From positions 1-5,266 of the forward strand of contig JAFOGM010000193.1 of assembly GCA_017386805.1 (NCBI GenBank): a stretch of 5,266 bases of DNA, read 5' to 3'. This stretch comes from Bacillota bacterium. Its GTDB lineage: Bacteria; Bacillota; Clostridia; Peptostreptococcales; Anaerovoracaceae. The notes under the pieces were generated by a model. That model had not been told where the DNA came from. It ran no database searches and was given only the letters and a program-made list of their open reading frames with translations. The position numbers and the translations under genes are program-made. Of the stretch, positions 1-4,412 are shown piece by piece; position 1 is the stretch's first letter, and every line of letters starts with the position of its first letter.

Positions 1-409
1 AGGCTTCACCCGTTTCGATCCCCAGGTATCCGGCAACCGGGCTTCGCCCGTAGTTCCCCAGGATCGTAAAGGAGGCGATGCAGAACACCAGTGCTGCGAA
101 GAAGATCGCTTTGCACAGCGTTTCCTGTACGTTTTTCGGTCGTTCCCTGCGCAGCAGGGTTGCCACACCCTTCCAGATAAACCAAAACCCCAGGAACACC
201 AAGCCGTAAATTACAAATTCATACACCGAAAACGGAAACAGACCGGTGATTCGACCGATTACATTTGGAAAGAACTGAAACGGTCCGCTGACGTACCAAT
301 CTGCGAAGGCCGGATTTGTCCGGCAGAGAGCGACGGTTGCCGCTCCTATCAGAATTAGAAGCAAAGAAGCGATCAGCCGTATTCGGTTTTTCTTCGTCAG
401 TCGCTCCAC
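1..409 (-). CDS. DUF3810-type integral membrane protein (N-terminal 136 residues, cut by window edge)
   Basis: This reading frame starts at a GTG (409-407) and runs open to the left edge. The start is chosen because GGAGGAG (423-417) lies 7 nt upstream and an extended -10 promoter precedes it. The visible product has a basic N-terminus (VERLTKKNRIR), a first hydrophobic segment at about residues 11-28, a second at 63-82, a basic loop (LLRRERPKN) and a third segment at 101-117. It also contains FPFSVYEF at 58-65 and LGNYGRSPVAGYLGI at 117-131. The PFS motif after an amphipathic stretch and the NYGRxPxxxxLGI motif match my memory of DUF3810, a family of bacterial multi-pass membrane proteins. 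Family members, as I recall, carry a zincin-like HExxH motif further on; that part is outside the window, so protease activity cannot be judged here. The substrate is unknown. The gene is a separate unit from the amidohydrolase, because a terminator lies between them. Confidence 0.8.
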   Translation of the reverse strand, partial: MERLTKKNRIRLIASLLLILIGAATVALCRTNPAFADWYVSGPFQFFPNVIGRITGLFPFSVYEFVIYGLVFLGFWFIWKGVATLLRRERPKNVQETLCKAIFFAALVFCIASFTILGNYGRSPVAGYLGIETGEA

Positions 410-441
410 CTGCGTTCTCCTCCCATTTCTTATTATTTTTT

Positions 442-450
442 ATTATATCA
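442..450 (-). promoter_or_regulatory. Extended -10 promoter of the DUF3810-type gene
   Basis: On the minus strand TGATATAAT (450-442) is a perfect -10 hexamer with a TGn extension. No good -35 hexamer lies 16-18 nt upstream, which is usual for extended -10 promoters. Transcription would start near 435, giving a leader of about 26 nt with the GGAGGAG ribosome binding site in it. The site sits between the upstream terminator and the GTG start, as expected for an independent transcript. Confidence 0.6.
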
Positions 451-480
451 CATGCCTTCGCCCTAAGCAGTAACCTCTTT

Positions 481-524
481 TTTCAAAAACGAAAACCGCA
501 CAGGGAAATCCCTGCGCGGTCTTC
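481..524 (-). terminator. Intrinsic terminator of the amidohydrolase gene
   Basis: Arms at 491-505 and 510-524 form a 15-bp hairpin with a 4-nt loop. Two pairs are G-U wobbles in the minus-strand RNA but A/C mismatches in the plus-strand RNA, so the structure is built for minus-strand transcription. On the minus strand the stem is followed by GTTTTTG (490-484). It lies about 30 nt past the amidohydrolase stop codon. Confidence 0.85.
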
Positions 525-552
525 TTTATTCATTCCATGCAATTATAAGCAA

Positions 553-2145
553 TTAAGCTTCGTATACAGTCTTACCTGCAACTACGGTACGAACTGCCTT
601 CACGTTCTTGATTTCGTGCGGATCGATTTCGTAGATGTTGTCGGACAGTACGGTCAGGTCAGCGTGGAAGCCTTCCTTGATCTGGCCGAATTCATTTTCG
701 CCGAAGCGAGCCTTTGCTGCGTGAGTGGTGAACATCTTAACAGCATCGTTTACGCTTACCTTCTGGTGAGGCAGCCAGCCGCCTTCCGGACCACCAGCCA
801 GCTTTTCACGGGTTACTGCGAAGTAGATGTTTTCCATGATGTCGAAGCTTTCGATCGGAGCGTCGGAACCACCAACGGTCAGGATGCCCATGTCGTCCAT
901 GGTCTTCCAAGCGTAGGTGTCCTGCATTCTTTCGTAACCGATTCTGTCTTCTACGATGGTCATGTCGTAGCCGATGAATACGGGCTGGATGTAAGCTACG
1001 ATACCCAGCTTAGCCATTCTTTCCAGGATCTTCTTGGTGGTGATCTGTACGTGAACGATACCGTGACGCATGTCATCTCTGGGGCAAGCAGCCTGAGCCT
1101 TTTCTACAGCGTCCATGAACATATCCATAGCCTTGTCACCGATGCAGTGTACAGCTACGGACTGGCCATGTTCCTGAGCGGTCAGAACGTATCTGTCCAG
1201 ATCTTCCTGCGGAATGGTAACGATACCGTAGTTATCTTCGGAACCAACGTAGGGTTCGGACAGAGCAGCGGTCTTAGCACCTAATGCACCGTCCTGCAGC
1301 AGCTTCAGAGGACCAACGGTGTAGAAGCCGTAGGTGTCTCCCATTCTGTTGCCTTCAGCTAAGAATTCCTGATAGTCTTCATATCTCAGGAACAGGGACT
1401 GCTGATAGATACGAACGGTCATTTCGTCGTTTGCAGCCAGATCCTTGTATGCATTCATGATGTCCTTCCAGGTAGTACCGGGAACAGCGGAGAAGTCATC
1501 GGGATGAACCTGAGTGATACCGACTTCGTTCAGCTTCTTCATGGAATATCTCATCAGGTTCTTGATGTATTCCTGACCGGGAGCTTCCAGAATGTTGTAG
1601 TACAGCTGGCAGGAGTCTTCGTACAGTCTACCGGTTTCACGAACCATCTGATCGCCCAGCTTAGCAGCTTCCGGCAGAGCAGCGATTCTGTCGAATGCCA
1701 GAGAGTTGGTGATACCAACGTGACCGCATACACGAGTCATCAGGATGGGAATGTCCGGGCAGATTTCGTCCAGTTCTTCTCTGGTGGGATATCTCTTTTC
1801 GGTGAAGTTGTCTTCGTTCCAGCCACGGCAATACAGCCACTTAGCTTCCGGATTGTCTTCACGGAACTTCTTAGCTCTTGCTAAGCAGTCTTCTACGGAA
1901 GTAGCGTCAAACAGAGCTACGTTCACATTGGTGAAAGCGTAGTTGCACAGGTGCATGTGACCTTCGATCAGGCCAGGCAGCATCAGCTTACCTTCCAGGT
2001 CGATCTTTTCCTTAGCTTCCAGCTTAGCAGCTTCTTCGTTGGAACCTACGAAAGTGATCTTACCATCGGTAACACCAACTGCTTCAACTACACGTTCTTC
2101 GTCGTCCATGGTGTGGATCACACCATTGTAAAACAGTAAATCCAT
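553..2145 (-). CDS. YtcJ-like metal-dependent amidohydrolase (amidohydrolase family 3)
   Basis: This 530-residue protein has the usual length for the YtcJ/NfdA branch of the amidohydrolase superfamily, cytosolic TIM-barrel hydrolases that cleave C-N bonds (N-formyl, amide or cyclic amide groups). The ATG at 2145 is chosen because TGGAGGA (2160-2154) sits 8 nt upstream; the in-frame ATG 15 codons earlier has no ribosome binding site. Visible ligands are HxH in LPGLIEGHMHL (H63, H65), the lysine expected to be carboxylated in LKLLQDGALGAKTA (K281), H333 in AVHCIGD, H365 in GIVHVQ and D428 in GGSDAPIESFD. The N-terminal (MDLLFYNGVIHTMD) and C-terminal (EGFHADLTVLSDN) strands form the small beta domain. 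There is no signal peptide. All expected ligands are present, so it should be active; the true substrate cannot be read from sequence. It is divergent from a LysR gene, its likely regulator. Its codon use is far more biased than its neighbours', with lysine always AAG in every codon read, which suggests strong expression. Confidence 0.93.
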   Translation of the reverse strand: MDLLFYNGVIHTMDDEERVVEAVGVTDGKITFVGSNEEAAKLEAKEKIDLEGKLMLPGLIEGHMHLCNYAFTNVNVALFDATSVEDCLARAKKFREDNPEAKWLYCRGWNEDNFTEKRYPTREELDEICPDIPILMTRVCGHVGITNSLAFDRIAALPEAAKLGDQMVRETGRLYEDSCQLYYNILEAPGQEYIKNLMRYSMKKLNEVGITQVHPDDFSAVPGTTWKDIMNAYKDLAANDEMTVRIYQQSLFLRYEDYQEFLAEGNRMGDTYGFYTVGPLKLLQDGALGAKTAALSEPYVGSEDNYGIVTIPQEDLDRYVLTAQEHGQSVAVHCIGDKAMDMFMDAVEKAQAACPRDDMRHGIVHVQITTKKILERMAKLGIVAYIQPVFIGYDMTIVEDRIGYERMQDTYAWKTMDDMGILTVGGSDAPIESFDIMENIYFAVTREKLAGGPEGGWLPHQKVSVNDAVKMFTTHAAKARFGENEFGQIKEGFHADLTVLSDNIYEIDPHEIKNVKAVRTVVAGKTVYEA

Positions 2146-2165
2146 AATAATCGTCCTCCATTCAC

Positions 2166-2182
2166 ATCGATCGATGATCGAT
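2166..2182. repeat. Dyad ATCGATC-GAT-GATCGAT just upstream of the amidohydrolase ribosome binding site
   Basis: Two perfect 7-base arms (2166-2172 and 2176-2182) are separated by 3 nt. On the minus strand the dyad ends 5 nt before the TGGAGGA ribosome binding site, inside the predicted leader. It could be an operator half-site pair or a small RNA hairpin affecting translation. The sequence shows only the symmetry; the function is inferred. Confidence 0.4.
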
Positions 2183-2202
2183 TGTTTCATTATGTATGGC
2201 AG

Positions 2203-2235
2203 GCGGCGGTCTCACCATTGACGATTGTCCGCCGC
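2203..2235 (-). repeat. GC-rich inverted repeat in the amidohydrolase leader
   Basis: Arms GCGGCGG (2203-2209) and CCGCCGC (2229-2235) are perfect complements around a 19-nt loop. The minus-strand leader RNA, starting near 2243, would carry this 7-bp GC stem close to its 5' end. No T run follows, so it is not a terminator. A 5' stem of this kind may stabilise the mRNA, which would fit the codon evidence for strong expression, but that is inference. Confidence 0.45.
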
Positions 2236-2241
2236 ACCCAG

Positions 2242-2286
2242 TTACAATGATTATACCATGCTTAGATTACAAACGCAACGTTACAA
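2242..2286. promoter_or_regulatory. Three TTACAA repeats around the amidohydrolase promoter; candidate regulator site
   Basis: TTACAA occurs at 2242-2247, 2267-2272 and 2281-2286, two of them as GTTACAA. On the minus strand these TTGTAA elements lie just upstream of the -35 box, between -35 and -10, and at the predicted start. LysR-type regulators usually bind the region between divergent promoters, so these are candidate contacts. No clean T-N11-A dyad stands out, so assignment to the neighbouring LysR protein is tentative. Confidence 0.35.
2250..2278 (-). promoter_or_regulatory. Amidohydrolase promoter
   Basis: On the minus strand TTGCGT (2278-2273) and TATAAT (2255-2250) are separated by 17 nt, and the -10 box has a TGG extension immediately upstream. 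The predicted start is near 2243, giving a leader of about 98 nt. The -35 box matches the consensus poorly in its second half, as is common at promoters needing a LysR-type activator. Confidence 0.65.
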
Positions 2287-2300
2287 CCTGCTAAAAACAG

Positions 2301-2334
2301 TTGACGATTGGTTCAATTTTCGATACATTATAAT
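2301..2334 (+). promoter_or_regulatory. Promoter of the LysR-type regulator gene
   Basis: TTGACG (2301-2306) matches the -35 consensus at five of six bases. A -10 candidate TACATT (2324-2329) lies 17 nt downstream. A perfect TATAAT (2329-2334) overlaps it but would need a 22-nt spacer. The -35 box is 22 bp from the -35 box of the opposite promoter, a back-to-back layout that suits control of both by one bound regulator. Confidence 0.55.
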
Positions 2335-2376
2335 TATAAATTTTTATGATGATTATAAAAATAATGATTTTATTTT
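2333..2376. repeat. AT-rich repeats and dyads in the LysR leader
   Basis: ATTATAAA occurs at 2333-2340 and 2352-2359. The stretch 2333-2350 is a near-perfect dyad (8 of 9 pairs match), and AAAATAA (2358-2364) pairs with TTATTTT (2370-2376). All lie between the LysR promoter and its start codon. They could be autoregulatory sites, but low-complexity AT sequence produces such symmetry by chance. Confidence 0.3.
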
Positions 2377-2409
2377 ATGATAATTCAAACTTTTTAACGA
2401 GGATCGCTT

Positions 2410-3291
2410 ATGGAAATCAGAACATTGACCACGTTTTTAAAAGTGGCTGAAACACAAAACTTCACGCAGGCTGCTGCTCTTCTGGGCTATTCCCAGTCGG
2501 CGGTAACGATTCAGATTCGCCAGCTGGAAAAGGAACTTCAGGTCCAGCTCTTTGATCGCATCGGAAAACAAGTCTCCCTGACCGACAAAGGCCGTCAGCT
2601 CATGGTCTATGCCAACACCATCATCGAAGCCGCAGAACAGGCTTCTTCCCTGGGACTGGACGACTCCGAACCGGAAGGAATCCTTCGCCTGGGTACCGTA
2701 GATTCTCTGGCTGCAACCATCCTGCCGGATCTGCTGTCCCAGCTTCATCTCCAGTATCCCAAAATCCGCTCCGAGATCGTGATCCTGGAAGGCAGCGAAA
2801 TCATCGGTGCCCCGCGCCAGAATCAGGTGGACGCCGTATTCACCGTATCTCAGCCCAGAACCGAAAATGACGTTCTGACCATTCTGGAAGCCTGGTCTCC
2901 CCTGCGCCTGATCGGAAGCAGCGAACGCTTCCGGACATCCCACGCTTTTACACCGGAAGAACTGGCGGAAGAACGTTTCATCCTGACAGAAAACCAGCAC
3001 AGCTACCGCGATTATTTCGAACGTTGGCTGGCCCATCACGATGTCAGTATGGAACCGACAATTACAATGACCAATCCTCAGATCATCGTGGAATTGGTTT
3101 CCCGCGGCCTGGGTCTTTCCTATCTCCCGGAATATACATTCCAGAGTGCATTAGAGGCTGGAAAGGTTTCTGTTCTGGATGTTCCCGGCCTGGAATTCTC
3201 CGACTGTATCCAGTTGTTCCATCACCGCGATAAGCGCGTCACTCCCCCCATGCAGGCCTTCTTCGACCTGGCTATCGATTATTTCAAATAA
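2410..3291 (+). CDS. LysR-type transcriptional regulator
   Basis: The 293-residue product is a typical full-length LysR-family protein. Residues 1-60 form the winged helix-turn-helix domain (MEIRTLTTFLKVAETQNFTQ, then AAALLGYSQSAVTIQIRQLE with the recognition helix at about 28-40, then LFDRIGKQVSLTDKG). A linker helix covers about 58-85. Residues 91-290 form the periplasmic-binding-protein-like effector domain, starting GILRLGTVDSLAATILPDLL. The ATG is supported by GAGGA 6 nt upstream. LysR proteins act as tetramers and commonly control a divergent target and their own gene, so the amidohydrolase is the expected target and its substrate or product the likely ligand. The ligand cannot be deduced from the sequence. 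Lysine codons are a mix of AAA and AAG, unlike the amidohydrolase. Confidence 0.95.
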   Translation: MEIRTLTTFLKVAETQNFTQAAALLGYSQSAVTIQIRQLEKELQVQLFDRIGKQVSLTDKGRQLMVYANTIIEAAEQASSLGLDDSEPEGILRLGTVDSLAATILPDLLSQLHLQYPKIRSEIVILEGSEIIGAPRQNQVDAVFTVSQPRTENDVLTILEAWSPLRLIGSSERFRTSHAFTPEELAEERFILTENQHSYRDYFERWLAHHDVSMEPTITMTNPQIIVELVSRGLGLSYLPEYTFQSALEAGKVSVLDVPGLEFSDCIQLFHHRDKRVTPPMQAFFDLAIDYFK

Positions 3292-3302
3292 CATCAAAAA
3301 AC

Positions 3303-3358
3303 AAAAGCGCCCTGTCACAGAACATTCATGGTTCCATGACAAGGCGTTTTTTGTTTTT
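3303..3358. terminator. Two-way intrinsic terminator between the convergent LysR and channel genes
   Basis: The arms pair as CGCC (3308-3311) with GGCG (3343-3346), TGTCA (3313-3317) with TGACA (3337-3341), and GAAC (3320-3323) with GTTC (3331-3334), with small internal mismatches. The plus-strand RNA continues into TTTTTTGTTTTT (3347-3358), which ends the LysR transcript. The minus-strand RNA continues from the other side into TTTTGTTTTTTG, which ends the channel transcript. The T run overlaps the channel stop codon (3360-3358), so the channel terminates immediately after its coding region. Confidence 0.85.
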
Positions 3359-4179
3359 CAATTCAGCTTCTTTCCACAGTAGGGGCAGTAGTTCTTTTCC
3401 GTCTCTCCTTCTTTCCCAGTCGTTTGAATTTCCGACATTTCTTCCACAAACCCTGCGGACAAAATACCGGTAGGAATGGCAACCATCCCTACCCCCAGGA
3501 AAGTGATTCCGATCCCAAAGATTCGACCCACCACAGTGATGGGATAAATATCACCATACCCTACGGTCAACAGGGTGGATACCGCCCACCAGAATCCGGA
3601 AAAGGCATTCTGAAACACCTCCGGCTGTGCCTCGTGTTCCAGACTGTACATACACAGGGATGACGCTGTCATCAATACAAAAATAATGAATACCGAGGAA
3701 ATCAGCTGGCTTCTCTTTCTCCGCAGTACTCTTCCAATTACATTCAGCGCATCGTAATACTTGTTGACCCGGAACAATCGCAGGATCCTGACGATGCGGA
3801 ACATGCGGAAAGCAACAATCCCTTCCGGAAAGAAAACAGGAAGGTAAAACGGTAAAAACGACAACAGATCAACAATACCGTAGAAGGATGTGACAAATTT
3901 CACCACAGCTCTCCCACCGCTTTTCTCTGGATACAAATATCCCGCCGTCCATACCCTGAGAACGTATTCCACCGTAAACAGGATCACCGTAGCTGCCTCC
4001 ACGCTTCGGAACAGGGAAGTGTAGACTTCCATGGTTTCGAAGGTTTCTGCAATGGCGATCAATAAATTCAGCAGAATCGCTGCCACAATAGTAAAGTCGA
4101 AGGCTCTGCTGACAAAGTCGGTTTCTTTTCCGATTTGTATGATTTCAAATATGCGTTTTTTTGTGGATTCGCGAATCAT
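3358..4179 (-). CDS. Voltage-gated-type potassium channel, six transmembrane segments
   Basis: The 273-residue protein has the full Kv-type layout: S1 at about 28-44, S2 at 59-79, S3 at 96-115, S4 at 121-138, S5 at 158-179, pore helix at 191-203, selectivity filter TVGYGD at 205-210 and S6 at 220-245. S4 has five arginines at exact three-residue spacing (R125, R128, R131, R134, R137), the pattern of a working voltage sensor. It should assemble as a tetramer in the cytoplasmic membrane and pass K+. The C-terminal tail is short and ends NYCPYCGKKLN, with one CxxC pair (C265, C268) like half of a zinc ribbon. The ATG at 4179 is chosen because GAGGGG lies 7 nt upstream and the promoter -10 box lies at 4222-4217; a longer TTG-initiated version would start upstream of that -10 box. 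It is convergent with the LysR gene and appears monocistronic. Confidence 0.93.
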   Translation of the reverse strand: MIRESTKKRIFEIIQIGKETDFVSRAFDFTIVAAILLNLLIAIAETFETMEVYTSLFRSVEAATVILFTVEYVLRVWTAGYLYPEKSGGRAVVKFVTSFYGIVDLLSFLPFYLPVFFPEGIVAFRMFRIVRILRLFRVNKYYDALNVIGRVLRRKRSQLISSVFIIFVLMTASSLCMYSLEHEAQPEVFQNAFSGFWWAVSTLLTVGYGDIYPITVVGRIFGIGITFLGVGMVAIPTGILSAGFVEEMSEIQTTGKEGETEKNYCPYCGKKLN

Positions 4180-4216
4180 AGCTTGTCCCCTCTTCTCCAA
4201 GAAACTCTTCCCCCCT

Positions 4217-4245
4217 ATTATATCCCAATAACGCAAAAATGTAAA
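4217..4245 (-). promoter_or_regulatory. Promoter of the potassium channel gene
   Basis: On the minus strand TTTACA (4245-4240) and TATAAT (4222-4217) are separated by exactly 17 nt, close to the SigA consensus at 11 of 12 positions. The start is expected near 4210, leaving a leader of about 30 nt. The -35 box lies in the T-rich tail of the terminator hairpin for the upstream gene. Confidence 0.75.
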
Positions 4246-4274
4246 AAGACCAATTTCACAATTGGTCCTTTTAC
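4236..4274 (-). terminator. Intrinsic terminator downstream of the aminotransferase-like gene
   Basis: Arms 4241-4255 and 4260-4274 form a 15-bp hairpin with a 4-nt loop. The single imperfect pair is a G-U wobble on the minus strand and an A/C mismatch on the plus strand, so it favours minus-strand RNA. The core GGACCAATT/AATTGGTC is followed by TTTTTACATTTTT. It lies about 135 nt past the stop codon at 4410, leaving a longish 3' untranslated region. Confidence 0.75.
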
Positions 4275-4328
4275 GTAATAGGTGAGAGTATATATTTGCG
4301 GGTACGATAAATGCGATTAAATATTTTT

Positions 4329-4346
4329 ATGTGATTCATTTCACAT
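4329..4346. promoter_or_regulatory. CRP/FNR-family binding site, perfect TGTGA-N6-TCACA
   Basis: TGTGA (4330-4334) and TCACA (4341-4345) are separated by 6 nt, and the symmetry extends one more base each side (ATGTGA/TCACAT). This is the established consensus for E. coli CRP and for Bacillus Fnr-type regulators. The centre is about 127 bp upstream of the predicted channel start, further than usual for direct activation. It lies in the 3' region of the aminotransferase-like gene. In RNA it could form a 6-bp hairpin, but the minus-strand transcript is followed by A residues, so it is not a terminator for that gene. Confidence 0.5.
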
Positions 4347-4378
4347 TTTTATCATACACCATTCGCCAAAAATGAAAA

Positions 4379-4412
4379 GTACCAGTTAAAGATTATTTGC
4401 ACGTACCAGTTA
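4379..4412. repeat. Direct repeat GTACCAGTTA overlapping the aminotransferase-like stop codon
   Basis: Exact 10-base copies lie at 4379-4388 and 4403-4412, 24 bp apart. The second includes the stop codon (4412-4410). An inverted ACTGGT at 4425-4430 adds a third related element inside the coding region. No function is evident. Confidence 0.4.

Noticed and set aside
397..426. A 9-codon leader frame starting at ATG 426 before the DUF3810-type gene
   Set aside because: It overlaps the ribosome binding site and has none of its own; most likely chance.
316..1284. A 322-codon open frame on the plus strand opposite the amidohydrolase and DUF3810-type genes
   Set aside because: It is codon-aligned with the antisense of the amidohydrolase and stays open because that gene almost never uses TTA, CTA or TCA codons. 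Its translation resembles no family, it has no ribosome binding site, and it crosses a promoter and a terminator.
2146..2190. Amidohydrolase start at the upstream in-frame ATG (2190)
   Set aside because: It has no ribosome binding site, and the added 15 residues would cover the good TGGAGGA site that serves the ATG at 2145. The family N-terminus begins at MDLLFYNG.
2437..3039. A 200-codon open frame on the minus strand inside the LysR gene
   Set aside because: It is the codon-aligned antisense of a clear LysR gene, with no recognisable domain or ribosome binding site.
3024..3233. Short plus-strand open frames overlapping the 3' half of the LysR gene and its terminator
   Set aside because: They are out of frame with the LysR gene, lack ribosome binding sites and show no protein-like composition.
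4180..4236. Channel start at an upstream TTG (4236)
   Set aside because: The extension would contain the TATAAT promoter box and the GAGGGG ribosome binding site of the ATG at 4179.
4329..4350. The TGTGA/TCACA dyad as a plus-strand terminator
   Set aside because: The stem is only 6 bp and AT-rich, and no plus-strand gene lies upstream of it that would need a terminator here.
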